From Clostridia bacterium (GTDB taxonomy: Bacteria; Bacillota; Clostridia; Oscillospirales; Butyricicoccaceae): 8,758 nt of DNA. The notes beneath the pieces were generated by a model, which was given only the letters and a program-made list of their open reading frames with translations, had not been told where the DNA came from and ran no database searches. Below are positions 1-6,511 of the stretch, piece by piece (positions within the stretch are counted from its first letter, which is position 1; each line of letters opens with the position of its first letter). The position numbers and the translations under genes were made by a program. The stretch is from positions 1-8,758 of the forward strand of contig JAFQKM010000147.1 of NCBI GenBank assembly GCA_017396925.1. The letters run 5' to 3'.

Positions 1-637
1 CTCGGGCTGCGGCCGCACCGACGCCGGCGTCCATGCCGAAAACTATGTGGCTTCGGTCCGCATGAACTGCTCGATCCCCATGGATCGCCTGCCCCATGCC
101 CTCAATGCCCGCCTGCCCGATGATATCGTCATCCACGAGGCACACATCGTCCCCGACGATTTCGACGCCCGCTTCTCCTGCATCCGCAAGGAATATACCT
201 ATCGTATCCACAACAGCGCCACCCGCAACCCCTTCCTCAGCGACCGCGCCTATTTCTATCCCCAGCATCTGGACGAAAAGAAGATGCAGCAGGCCGCGCG
301 GCACTTTGTGGGCGTTCACGACTTTTCGGCCGTCCGCTCGATCGGCACCCCCGTCCGCTCGCCGGTCCGCGAGATCTATTATCTCGACGTCGAGCGCCAT
401 GGCGACAGGATCGAGCTGCGCGTCTGCGCCGACGGCTTCCTGTATAATATGGTCCGTGCCATCGCCGGCACGCTGGTCTTTGTCGGCAACGGCAAGATCG
501 ACCCCGAAAGCATCCCCGCCATTCTGGAATCCAAAGACCGCGAGGAAGGCGGCCCCACCGCCCCCGCCTGCGGCCTCTACATGACGGCCCTGACCTATGG
601 AATGGAGGCAATCGATGTCCGATCCAAACGCGACTAA
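1..637 (+). CDS. truA: tRNA pseudouridine(38-40) synthase TruA, 3' part
   Basis: TruA converts uridines 38-40 in the anticodon arm of many tRNAs to pseudouridine in the cytoplasm. The frame is open from base 2 and begins inside the catalytic motif GRTDAGVHA, whose Asp is the family's nucleophile. Further TruA hallmarks follow in order: YTYRI, RNPFLSDRAYFYP, GVHDFSAVRS, then the C-terminal block ADGFLYNMVRAIAGTL and GPTAPACGLYM. About 211 codons are present. TruA is usually 245-260 residues, so roughly 50 N-terminal residues lie upstream of the window. An ATG at 47 is internal and not the true start. The stop is TAA at 635-637. The next gene starts 23 bases before this stop, which suggests translational coupling. 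Identification is very secure; only the 5' end is missing. Confidence 0.96.
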   Translation, partial: SGCGRTDAGVHAENYVASVRMNCSIPMDRLPHALNARLPDDIVIHEAHIVPDDFDARFSCIRKEYTYRIHNSATRNPFLSDRAYFYPQHLDEKKMQQAARHFVGVHDFSAVRSIGTPVRSPVREIYYLDVERHGDRIELRVCADGFLYNMVRAIAGTLVFVGNGKIDPESIPAILESKDREEGGPTAPACGLYMTALTYGMEAIDVRSKRD

Positions 638-1838
638 CGTCACATCCTTCGACTTCACCCCTTCCCCTCCCAAGGTGATGAAGTTCCGCGAAGACTACCG
701 CCTGAGCGTCATCAACGGTATCCGCTCGCTGGCCCTCTGCGGCCTGCTGGCCGTATTGGTCTTCTGCATCTTCCACTATCAGGAGGATCTCAACCTCGAC
801 AATCTGCGCCGCATGGTGACCTATGTCGACAAACTGTCCTTCAGCGGCGGCGAGATCGACACCTTCCATTTCGATGCCGGCCTCTCCACCGCCTACGAGG
901 CCTTCGACGGCGGCATTGCCACGGTGTCGGGCGGCAGCTTCCGCTTTATCCCGCCCTTCGAGGGCATGGATTATGCCGAGCAGGTCAAATACAGCCGGCC
1001 CCAGCTGCAGGTGGGCGACAGGGCCATTTTCGTCTATGATCTGGGCGGAAAGGGCATCACCCGCTTCAGCAGCTATGCCAAGCACGCCGAGACGGCGCTG
1101 GGATCCAAGATCCTTTCGCTGTCGGCCGGTGCGGGCGGCAAATGCGCCGTTGTCACCGACGAAGAGGGCTACCGCACAGCCCTGACCGTCTTCGACAAGC
1201 ATTTTAAAGAGATCTACAAATGGCAGACCTCCGAGCATTTCGCCTTCCTGCCCGCCCTTTCCCCCAACGGAAAGACGGCAGCCGTCCTGTGCATCGGCCA
1301 GCGCGGCGGCGATCCCGACTTCTATATCCGCTATCAGCCCCTGAACGGTGACGAATGCACGGTCACCATCGATCTGGGCGCCCGCCGTGCCTATGCCATG
1401 GAATACGCCGAAAACGACCGCCTGCTGGTGCTCTGTGCCGACGGCCTCTATGCCTATGATGAAGCGGGCCGGACCATCGGCAGCTATCCCTTTGCCGAAG
1501 GCTCGCTGACCACCTTTGCCTACGACCGCAGCGGCAGCTTCGCCCTCTCCCTCAAGGGCGACCGCGGCGATACCTCCCGCCTGCTGGTGCTGAACGGCAG
1601 CTGTGAAGTGGTCTTCGACGGCACCTTCGAAGGCGATGTCCGCACCCTCGACCATGCCGAAGGCGTGCTTGCCTTCCTGTCGGGCAGCGAGATCTACCGC
1701 ATCGATACCTCGGGCGATATCACCACCGAAACCACCGAGCTCTCGGGCGTCCGCGACCTGCTGATCACCGGCGGCGGCCGTGTGGCAGCCGTTCTGGGCG
1801 ACAGCGCCCGCATCGTCGATTTTTCCCAAGGAGAATAA
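615..1838 (+). CDS. Single-span membrane protein, DUF5711-like
   Basis: The product is 407 residues. I chose ATG 615 because GGAGG lies at 604-608 with 6 bases of spacing; an in-frame ATG at 597 has no such site. Residues 1-36 are polar with a basic stretch (KVMKFREDYR). Residues about 37-54 (RSLALCGLLAVLVFCIFH) form one membrane segment. The remaining 350 or so residues look extracytoplasmic and consist of repeated short beta-strand-like segments with Gly/Asp turns, such as SPNGKTAAVLCIG and YAENDRLLVLCADGLYAYD, suggesting a beta-propeller-like fold. This arrangement and the adjacent CvpA-like gene match what I remember of the uncharacterised DUF5711 family of Clostridia. The family name comes from memory, not from a search. 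No catalytic motif is visible and the function is unknown. It overlaps truA by 23 bases and is followed 6 bases later by the CvpA-like gene, so all three are probably cotranscribed. Confidence 0.82.
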   Translation: MSDPNATNVTSFDFTPSPPKVMKFREDYRLSVINGIRSLALCGLLAVLVFCIFHYQEDLNLDNLRRMVTYVDKLSFSGGEIDTFHFDAGLSTAYEAFDGGIATVSGGSFRFIPPFEGMDYAEQVKYSRPQLQVGDRAIFVYDLGGKGITRFSSYAKHAETALGSKILSLSAGAGGKCAVVTDEEGYRTALTVFDKHFKEIYKWQTSEHFAFLPALSPNGKTAAVLCIGQRGGDPDFYIRYQPLNGDECTVTIDLGARRAYAMEYAENDRLLVLCADGLYAYDEAGRTIGSYPFAEGSLTTFAYDRSGSFALSLKGDRGDTSRLLVLNGSCEVVFDGTFEGDVRTLDHAEGVLAFLSGSEIYRIDTSGDITTETTELSGVRDLLITGGGRVAAVLGDSARIVDFSQGE

Positions 1839-1844
1839 CCCCTC

Positions 1845-2570
1845 ATGACCAACAGCCCCTATATTTTTGATATCCTCTTCCTGCTCATCCTGCTGGGCAT
1901 GTACAGCTACGGCAAGCGCCGCGGCGCCTTTAAGGTCATCGCCGGCCTGTTCGGCACCCTGACCGCCTGGATCGGCACCCTGATCCTGCGCCCCATGGTG
2001 CTGCCCATCGTCACGGCCATCCTCAATCCCTGGGCCACCCGCGCCGTCACCTCGGCCGCCGAAGCCGCCGGCATCATGCCGGTCATCGACGCCGCCGTCG
2101 AGCTGAGCGCCGGTGCAGGCCAGGCCGCCCAGTCGGTGGCCACCCTCAGCGAAAAGCTGATGGCCATCGGCCTGCCCGAGCAGATGGCCGGCCTTGCCGA
2201 GACCCTCGATATCACCGCCAGCCTGCAGGCCAGGCTGACCGACCTTGGCGGCATCGTCTCCCCCCTCCGGCTGCTGGCCGAGGCCATGGTGGCCAAGATT
2301 GCCCCGCTGCTGACCTTCCTGCTGCTCTTCTTCGGCCTCAAGATCGCCATTCAGCTGGTGGTGCGCGTACTGAGCCTCGACTGGCCCATCATCCGCACCC
2401 TCAACCGTATGGCCGGCGGCGCCATCGGCCTCTGCGGCGGCCTTGTTCTGGTGGCCGTCATCTTCTTCGGCATCCTGATCTACGGCAGCCCCGAGCCCAC
2501 CGGCATCACCTCCCGCCTGCTGCTCAGCCAGAGCATCACCGGCGGATTGATCGCCTCGATCTTCGCATAA
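1845..2570 (+). CDS. CvpA family membrane protein
   Basis: The product is 241 residues. The start at ATG 1845 is preceded by AAGGAG at 1828-1833, which overlaps the end of the upstream gene. The N-terminus fits CvpA/colicin V production proteins: a hydrophobic helix at about 7-20 (IFDILFLLILLGMY), the short basic turn SYGKRRGAFK, and a second helix at about 30-48. Two more membrane segments are seen at about 150-174 and 191-213, the latter glycine-rich (MAGGAIGLCGGLVLVAVIFF). The long section between helices 2 and 3 is Ala-rich and probably amphipathic. In Firmicutes, proteins of this family are general envelope proteins whose exact role is unclear, and the colicin V name is historical. It is the last gene of the truA unit. 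No hairpin terminator follows it, only a pyrimidine-rich stretch near 2580-2588. Confidence 0.8.
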   Translation: MTNSPYIFDILFLLILLGMYSYGKRRGAFKVIAGLFGTLTAWIGTLILRPMVLPIVTAILNPWATRAVTSAAEAAGIMPVIDAAVELSAGAGQAAQSVATLSEKLMAIGLPEQMAGLAETLDITASLQARLTDLGGIVSPLRLLAEAMVAKIAPLLTFLLLFFGLKIAIQLVVRVLSLDWPIIRTLNRMAGGAIGLCGGLVLVAVIFFGILIYGSPEPTGITSRLLLSQSITGGLIASIFA

Positions 2571-2628
2571 CTTTCCATCCCTTTTTTCCGCATATTTGCA
2601 CATTGTTCACATTCCCGACATAAAAAAG

Positions 2629-2637
2629 TGGTATCCT
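2629..2637 (+). promoter_or_regulatory. Possible extended -10 promoter before pgsA
   Basis: TGG-TATCCT at 2629-2637 fits an extended -10 element (TGn plus 4 of 6 matches to TATAAT). It lies in the AT-rich 93-base gap between the CvpA-like gene and pgsA. No good -35 box sits at standard spacing: TTCACA at 2606-2611 is 20 bases upstream and TTGTTC at 2603-2608 is 23 bases upstream. The abrupt fall in GC content supports a control region here, but the promoter call is weak. Confidence 0.35.
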
Positions 2638-2663
2638 ATCAAATGGTTAAAGGAGTATTGACC

Positions 2664-3200
2664 ATGAATGTTCCCAACGCCCTGTCCCTCTTCCGTCTCT
2701 GTCTGGTGCCGGTCTATCTGCTCGTCTTTTTCTCCGAGCTGAAGTATGCCCACCTGATCGCCATCGGCATCTTCCTGCTGGCCGGCATCACCGACATCGT
2801 CGACGGTTACATCGCGCGCAAATACAACCAGATCACCATGCTGGGCCGTATCCTCGACCCCCTTGCCGATAAGTTCATGGTGTGGGCGGCCCTGATCTCG
2901 CTGAGTGTCAGCCGTGTCATCCCCTGGTTTGTCAGCATCATCTATTTTATCAAGGAGGTCACCATGGGCATCGGCGGTGCAGTTGTCTACCGCAAGCTCA
3001 GGGATGTGCCCCCCTCCAACATCTGGGGCAAGGCGTCCACCGTTCTTTTTTATGTCGCCATCATCCTCTCGATCACATTTGACCTGACCGGTCTGCCGGT
3101 CGCCCTGCTGTTCGGCGCGGCGCTGCTCTCGATGGTCATCGCCCTTGCCCAGTATGTCAAGCGTGGTCTGGATATCGTTAAGGAGAATACCCCGCAATGA
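2664..3200 (+). CDS. pgsA: CDP-diacylglycerol--glycerol-3-phosphate 3-phosphatidyltransferase
   Basis: PgsA transfers a phosphatidyl group from CDP-diacylglycerol to glycerol-3-phosphate, giving phosphatidylglycerophosphate. This is the committed step to phosphatidylglycerol and cardiolipin in the inner membrane. The 178-residue length is normal. The full CDP-alcohol phosphotransferase signature D-x2-DG-x2-AR-x8-G-x3-D-x3-D is present, with D44, D47, G48, A51, R52, G61, D65 and D69. The opening MNVPNALSLFRL is typical of PgsA rather than of phosphatidylserine synthase. Several hydrophobic segments span the rest. ATG 2664 was chosen because AAAGGAG at 2649-2655 is 8 bases upstream; GTG 2628 and ATG 2643 are in frame but lack such a site. 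It overlaps the next gene by ATGA at 3197-3200, indicating translational coupling to the Clp ATPase. Confidence 0.93.
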   Translation: MNVPNALSLFRLCLVPVYLLVFFSELKYAHLIAIGIFLLAGITDIVDGYIARKYNQITMLGRILDPLADKFMVWAALISLSVSRVIPWFVSIIYFIKEVTMGIGGAVVYRKLRDVPPSNIWGKASTVLFYVAIILSITFDLTGLPVALLFGAALLSMVIALAQYVKRGLDIVKENTPQ

Positions 3201-5548
3201 ACATCCCTATCTGTTCCCGCTGTAATAAAAACCCCGCCGTCGTCTTCGTCACCAAGATCGAAAACGGCGAGACCCGTCAGGAGGGCCTCTGCCTCCAGTG
3301 CGCCAAAGAGCTGGGCATCAAGCCGGTGGCCGACCTGATGGATCGCTTTGGCATCACCGATGCCGACCTGCAGAATATGACCCGCGAGCTGACCGAAAGC
3401 GACGGCGATCTCTTCAAGAATCTGCTGGGCGCCTTCGGCAATCCCGACGGCGCGGAAGACGCCCTCATCGACGGCGAAGCCGACCAAGACGACGAGGCCA
3501 GCGAAGGCCGCGCCCCCGCCTTCCCCTTCTTCCCCGGCATGGGCCGTGCCCCTGCCGGAAAATCCGATCCGGAGGAAGAAGCTTCCGAAAAATCGGGCAG
3601 AAAAAACAAGAAATCCAAGTTCCTCACCAAATACGCCCTCAACCTCACCGACCGCGCCCGCGACGGCCGCCTCGACAAGGTCATCGGCCGCGAAGGCGAG
3701 ACCGAGCGCGTGATTCAGATCCTCAACCGCCGCCAGAAAAACAATCCCTGCCTGATCGGCGAACCGGGCGTCGGCAAGACAGCCGTTGCCGAGGGTCTGG
3801 CCCAGAAGATCGCCGCCGGCGACGTCCCCTTCAAGCTCCGGGACAAAGAGATCTGGCTGCTGGATATGACCGCCATGGTGGCCGGCACCCAGTTCCGCGG
3901 CCAGTTCGAAAGCCGCATGAAGAACCTGATCGACGAGGTCAAGGCGCTGGGCAACATCATCCTGGTCATCGACGAGGTCCACAATCTGGTGGGCGCCGGC
4001 GATGCCGAAGGCTCGATGAATGCCGCCAACATCCTCAAGCCGGCCCTGTCGAGAGGCGAGATCCAGGTCATCGGCGCCACCACCTTCAAGGAATACCGCA
4101 AGCATATCGAAAAAGACACCGCCCTCGAGCGCCGTTTCCAGCCGGTCACCATCAACGAGCCCTCGCTGGACGAGACCTTCGAGATCCTCCGCGGCGTCAA
4201 GAACTATTACGAAAACTACCACGGCGTATCGGTCCCCGACGAAGTCATCCGTCAGGCCGTCTATCTGGCCGACCGCTATATCAGCGACCGTTTCATGCCC
4301 GACAAGGCCATCGACCTGCTGGACGAAGCCTGCTCCGACCTCAACCTCAAGAGTGCCGTCATCAACGAGACCCTCTCGACCCGTCAGGCCCTCGACGCCC
4401 TCATCAAGGAGCGCGAATACCTGATGTCGGACGACAGCAGCGGCGAGATGAGCGACGAGCAGCTGGATCAGCGCTATGCCCAGATCGCCGGAATGCGCTC
4501 CCGCGAGCTGCAGCTGGAGGGCCGCCTCCACGAGCTGGAGAGCCAGCCCATCCCCACGCTGTCGATCGATGATCTGGCCCGCGTCATCGAACTGTGGACC
4601 AAGATCCCGGCCAGCAAGGTCCGCGAGCAAGACTTCGAGCGCCTGATGAAGCTGGAAGAGCGCCTCAAGGCCCGCGTGGTCGGCCAGGATGAAGCCATCG
4701 AGGCCGTCGCCTCGGCCATCCGCCGCCGCCGTGCCGGCGTTTCCCAGAAGCTCAAGCCGGTCTCCTTTATGTTTGTCGGCCCCACCGGCGTCGGCAAGAC
4801 CGAGCTGGTCAAGTGTCTGGCCGCCGACCTGCAGGGCACCGAAGACGCCCTCATCCGCCTCGACATGAGCGAATATATGGAAAAGCACTCGGTCTCCAAG
4901 CTGATCGGTGCGCCTCCGGGCTATGTGGGCTACGACGAAGCCGGCCAGCTGACCGAAAAGATCCGCCGCCGCCCCTATTCGGTCGTCCTCTTCGACGAGA
5001 TCGAAAAGGCCCATCCCGACGTCCTCAATATCCTGCTGCAGATCCTCGATGACGGCCGCGCCACCGACGCCCAGGGCCGCAAGGTCTCCTTTGAAAACAC
5101 CGTCATCATCATGACCTCCAACGCCGGTTCCAACCGCACCAGCGGCACGGTCGGCTTTGGCCACACGGTCACCCAGCAGGGCCGCGACAAGGCGCTTTCC
5201 GCCCTGTCGGAGATCATGCGTCCCGAGTTCCTCAACCGCATTGACGAGATCGTGCCCTTCAACCACCTGAGTGAAGACAATTTCCGCGACATCTGCGCCA
5301 TCATGCTGGGCGACCTGCAGAAGGGCCTGTCGCGCAGCGGCATCACCTTCACCTGGGATGCACAGGCTGTGGATTACCTGACCAAGAAATCCTACTCGGT
5401 CAAGTTCGGCGCCCGCAATCTGCGCCGCCTGATCGAAAAGGAGGTCGAAGACAAGGCCGCCGGCCTGATCATCGCTTCCTATCAGAATCCCCTGTCGGCC
5501 CTCACCCTCACCAGCGACGGCCAGCAGACCCTGCTTGAAGGCAAATAA
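3197..5548 (+). CDS. ClpE-like ATP-dependent Clp protease ATP-binding subunit with zinc finger
   Basis: This is a 783-residue HSP100 AAA+ unfoldase that should thread proteins into the ClpP peptidase. The N-terminus has C6-x2-C9-x22-C32-x2-C35, exactly the spacing of the ClpE zinc finger, in place of the usual Clp N-domain repeats. An acidic linker of low complexity follows (about 70-140). AAA-1 carries Walker A GEPGVGKT (188-195), Walker B ILVIDE (255-260) and arginine finger ALERRF (309-314). A short coiled middle region spans about 385-455. AAA-2 carries Walker A GPTGVGKT (528-535), Walker B VVLFDE (596-601) and sensor-2 GAR (738-740). VGF at 652-654 sits where the ClpP-docking loop is expected. 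All ATPase residues are intact. B. subtilis ClpE is shorter (about 700 residues); the excess here is mostly the linker. AAGGAG at 3180-3185 precedes ATG 3197. ClpE is the best match by domain order, though a ClpC-type label is possible. Confidence 0.9.
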   Translation: MNIPICSRCNKNPAVVFVTKIENGETRQEGLCLQCAKELGIKPVADLMDRFGITDADLQNMTRELTESDGDLFKNLLGAFGNPDGAEDALIDGEADQDDEASEGRAPAFPFFPGMGRAPAGKSDPEEEASEKSGRKNKKSKFLTKYALNLTDRARDGRLDKVIGREGETERVIQILNRRQKNNPCLIGEPGVGKTAVAEGLAQKIAAGDVPFKLRDKEIWLLDMTAMVAGTQFRGQFESRMKNLIDEVKALGNIILVIDEVHNLVGAGDAEGSMNAANILKPALSRGEIQVIGATTFKEYRKHIEKDTALERRFQPVTINEPSLDETFEILRGVKNYYENYHGVSVPDEVIRQAVYLADRYISDRFMPDKAIDLLDEACSDLNLKSAVINETLSTRQALDALIKEREYLMSDDSSGEMSDEQLDQRYAQIAGMRSRELQLEGRLHELESQPIPTLSIDDLARVIELWTKIPASKVREQDFERLMKLEERLKARVVGQDEAIEAVASAIRRRRAGVSQKLKPVSFMFVGPTGVGKTELVKCLAADLQGTEDALIRLDMSEYMEKHSVSKLIGAPPGYVGYDEAGQLTEKIRRRPYSVVLFDEIEKAHPDVLNILLQILDDGRATDAQGRKVSFENTVIIMTSNAGSNRTSGTVGFGHTVTQQGRDKALSALSEIMRPEFLNRIDEIVPFNHLSEDNFRDICAIMLGDLQKGLSRSGITFTWDAQAVDYLTKKSYSVKFGARNLRRLIEKEVEDKAAGLIIASYQNPLSALTLTSDGQQTLLEGK

Positions 5549-5556
5549 GTCATCCG

Positions 5557-5587
5557 ATCCCCACAGGTTTTCCTGTGGGGATTTTTT
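5557..5587 (+). terminator. Rho-independent terminator after the Clp ATPase gene
   Basis: An 11-bp perfect stem (5557-5567 with 5572-5582; ATCCCCACAGG pairs with CCTGTGGGGAT) encloses a TTTT loop and is followed by six T (5582-5587). It begins 8 bases after the stop codon and closes the pgsA-clp transcript. Confidence 0.95.
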
Positions 5588-5608
5588 CAAAAACTTTTCA
5601 AATAAATC

Positions 5609-5637
5609 TTGACATTCGTATAGAAACATGGTATTAT
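5609..5637 (+). promoter_or_regulatory. Promoter of the tRNA cluster
   Basis: A perfect -35 TTGACA (5609-5614), a 17-base spacer, and a -10 TATTAT (5632-5637) preceded by TGG (extended -10) are present. Transcription should start near 5644, giving a leader of under 10 bases before tRNA-Gly. This is the strongest promoter in the window, as expected for a stable RNA operon. Confidence 0.92.
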
Positions 5638-5651
5638 AACCAAGCTGACAT

Positions 5652-5725
5652 GCGGGTGTAGTTCAATGGTAGAATGTCAGCCTTCCAAGCTGAACACGTG
5701 GGTTCGATTCCCATCACCCGCTCCA
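5652..5725 (+). tRNA. tRNA-Gly (anticodon UCC)
   Basis: The 74-nt cloverleaf includes an encoded CCA. Acceptor GCGGGTG pairs with CACCCGC. The anticodon stem TCAGC/GCTGA encloses loop CTTCCAA, giving anticodon TCC (reads GGA). The T arm has one G-U pair (GTGGG/CCCAT) around TTCGATT. The discriminator base is U. It is first in the cluster and directly follows the promoter. Confidence 0.96.
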
Positions 5726-5774
5726 TCGAGAGCAGGTCTTGTGAAAAGTCCTCGTTTTCTTTATAACTTAATAT

Positions 5775-5851
5775 GTGCCTGTAGCTCAGCAGGATAGAGC
5801 AACTGCCTTCTAAGCAGTAGGTTGGGAGTTCGAGTCTCTCCAGGCACGCCA
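5775..5851 (+). tRNA. tRNA-Arg (anticodon UCU)
   Basis: The cloverleaf is 77 nt with an encoded CCA. Acceptor GTGCCTG pairs with CAGGCAC. The anticodon stem ACTGC/GCAGT encloses CTTCTAA, giving anticodon TCT for AGA/AGG codons. The T arm is GGGAG/CTCTC. The discriminator is G. AGA/AGG codons are rare in the protein genes here, so this is a minor-codon tRNA. Confidence 0.96.
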
Positions 5852-5858
5852 ATATGTG

Positions 5859-5935
<77 letters not shown>

Positions 5936-5942
5936 TTTTTTC

Positions 5943-5994
5943 TCCGCTTGTTAGCGCTGATATCTTAATAACGGCTCTGACGGGCGGATTTTTT
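5943..5994 (+). terminator. Terminator-like hairpin inside the tRNA cluster
   Basis: The left arm 5943-5959 pairs with 5972-5988 over 17 positions: 16 pairs including G-U, with one C-T mismatch (5955/5976). A 12-base AT-rich loop lies between, and six T follow (5989-5994). The many G-U pairs work only in plus-strand RNA, since they become A-C on the other strand, so the hairpin is directional. It sits between tRNA-His and tRNA-Gln, 8 bases after the His CCA end. Confidence 0.75.
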
Positions 5995-6004
5995 ATTGTG
6001 TTGT

Positions 6005-6079
6005 TGGGGTATAGCCAAGCGGTAAGGCACCAGACTTTGACTCTGGCATTCGTGGGTTCAAATCCCGCTGCCCCAGCCA
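6005..6079 (+). tRNA. tRNA-Gln (anticodon UUG)
   Basis: The cloverleaf is 75 nt with an encoded CCA. Acceptor TGGGGTA pairs with TGCCCCA, including the weak U1-A72 pair typical of tRNA-Gln. The anticodon stem CCAGA/TCTGG encloses CTTTGAC, giving anticodon TTG. The T arm is GTGGG/CCCGC around TTCAAAT. It starts 10 bases after the T-run of the upstream hairpin, and I see no promoter of its own. Confidence 0.96.
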
Positions 6080-6093
6080 ATTTAACTGCATAT

Positions 6094-6169
6094 GATCCAT
6101 TAGCTCAGCTGGCAGAGCATCTCCCTTTTAAGGAGGGTGTCCGGGGTTCGAATCCCCGATGGATCACCA
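6094..6169 (+). tRNA. tRNA-Lys (anticodon UUU)
   Basis: The cloverleaf is 76 nt with an encoded CCA. Acceptor GATCCAT pairs with ATGGATC. The anticodon stem TCTCC/GGAGG encloses CTTTTAA, giving anticodon TTT. The T arm is CGGGG TTCGAAT CCCCG. Pieces of its variable loop and T arm recur in both orientations in the following repeat region. Confidence 0.96.
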
Positions 6170-6206
6170 AAAAGAAAAGACACGCTTTGGCGTGTCTTTT
6201 CTTTTT
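6169..6206 (+). terminator. Rho-independent terminator after tRNA-Lys
   Basis: A 17-bp perfect stem is present (6169-6185 with 6190-6206), with loop TTTG and an A-rich left arm matched by a T-rich right arm. The stem begins at the last base of the encoded CCA, so the terminator abuts the mature tRNA end. The A/T tracts make it potentially bidirectional. Confidence 0.95.
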
Positions 6207-6223
6207 GCTTATCTGTTGGCTGA

Positions 6224-6268
6224 GAACCCCGGACACCCTTTATTTGATCTTTGTCCCATCCGGACGCG
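6224..6268. repeat. 45-bp direct repeat R1, copy a
   Basis: This copy is identical to 6336-6380 except for two bases (TT at 6250-6251 against CC). Its first 14 bases, GAACCCCGGACACC, recur again at 6564-6577. Read on the minus strand, the first 16 bases are identical to the variable-loop and T-arm segment of tRNA-Lys at 6133-6148. It runs into GCGGTACAC, which is also shared with copy b. Confidence 0.93.
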
Positions 6269-6282
6269 GTACACGCGTCCGG
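6260..6282. repeat. Perfect inverted repeat in unit 1
   Basis: CCGGACGCG (6260-6268) and CGCGTCCGG (6274-6282) form a 9-bp perfect stem around GTACA. The right arm shares bases with the 5' strand of the adjacent T-arm stem, so the two structures are mutually exclusive. Unit 2 keeps only the left arm (6372-6380). Confidence 0.85.
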
Positions 6283-6283
6283 G

Positions 6284-6349
6284 GGTTCGAATCCCCGGTA
6301 TGCCTGCCTCTGCCGCCGTGCTTTTGTCGCAGGCCGAACCCCGGACACC
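6284..6349. repeat. 66-bp direct repeat R2, copy 1
   Basis: This copy matches 6512-6577 at 64 of 66 positions. It opens with a T-arm-like GGTTCGAATCCCCGG followed by TATGCCTGCC, and ends with an inverted T-arm fragment GAACCCCGGACACC. GCCTGC (6302-6307) and GCAGGC (6329-6334) can pair inside it. Only in this copy is the T arm complete: CCGGGG at 6279-6284 pairs with CCCCGG at 6293-6298. Confidence 0.93.
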
Positions 6350-6380
6350 CTTTATTTGATCCCTGTCCCATCCGGACGCG
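6336..6380. repeat. 45-bp direct repeat R1, copy b
   Basis: This is the second copy, 112 bases downstream of copy a, with 43 of 45 identical positions. Homology continues after a small indel through GCGGTACAC (6382-6390). Its first 14 bases are also the end of repeat R2 copy 1, so R1 and R2 are parts of one tandem unit. Confidence 0.93.
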
Positions 6381-6390
6381 TGCGGTACAC

Positions 6391-6511
6391 TGTTCCCCAC
6401 GAAATGCAAGCATTTCGCAGGGGCCCCTTTGAATTCCATAGATTTTGGCCAAATGAATTGGCTCAAAATCAACGCCGAACGGTCGGCGCGGCCCACAAGG
6501 GCCGTTATTTC
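6391..6511. other. Insertion of about 120 bases folding into four hairpins
   Basis: This stretch is absent from the first repeat unit. It contains four consecutive hairpins. The first is CCCC plus CGAAATGC paired with GCATTTCG plus GGGG (6395-6423, small internal bulge). The second is GATTTTGGCCAA paired with TTGGC and CAAAATC (6441-6470, one bulged T). The third is CGCCGA/TCGGCG (6473-6488). The fourth is GGCCC/GGGCC (6490-6503). No coding potential is visible. It could be a miniature mobile element or a structured RNA segment; no clear terminal inverted repeats or target duplications were seen. Confidence 0.7.

Noticed and set aside
237..2603. Very long open frame on the minus strand across the truA unit
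   Set aside because: It is a mirror of C-ending codon bias in the plus-strand genes. The peptide is Gly/Ala/Asp/Gln-rich low complexity, has no ribosome binding site, and lies opposite well-identified genes.
3050..5629. Long minus-strand open frame opposite the Clp ATPase
   Set aside because: The same GC-bias artefact applies: the plus strand encodes an intact AAA+ protein with every catalytic motif, and the antisense peptide has no recognisable motif.
5727..5764. Possible weak terminator between tRNA-Gly and tRNA-Arg
   Set aside because: CGAG...CTCG followed by a T-rich stretch can pair, but the stem is interrupted by bulges and mismatches and is much weaker than the other terminators here.
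5936..6004. Internal promoter for tRNA-Gln
   Set aside because: TTGTTA (5948-5953) and AT-rich hexamers exist, but none combine at acceptable spacing; the region is better explained as a terminator hairpin.
6279..6313. A sixth tRNA gene
   Set aside because: A perfect T arm and an acceptor-like GTATGCC are present, but no matching GGCATAC acceptor strand, D arm or anticodon arm exists upstream, and the end reads GCC instead of CCA.
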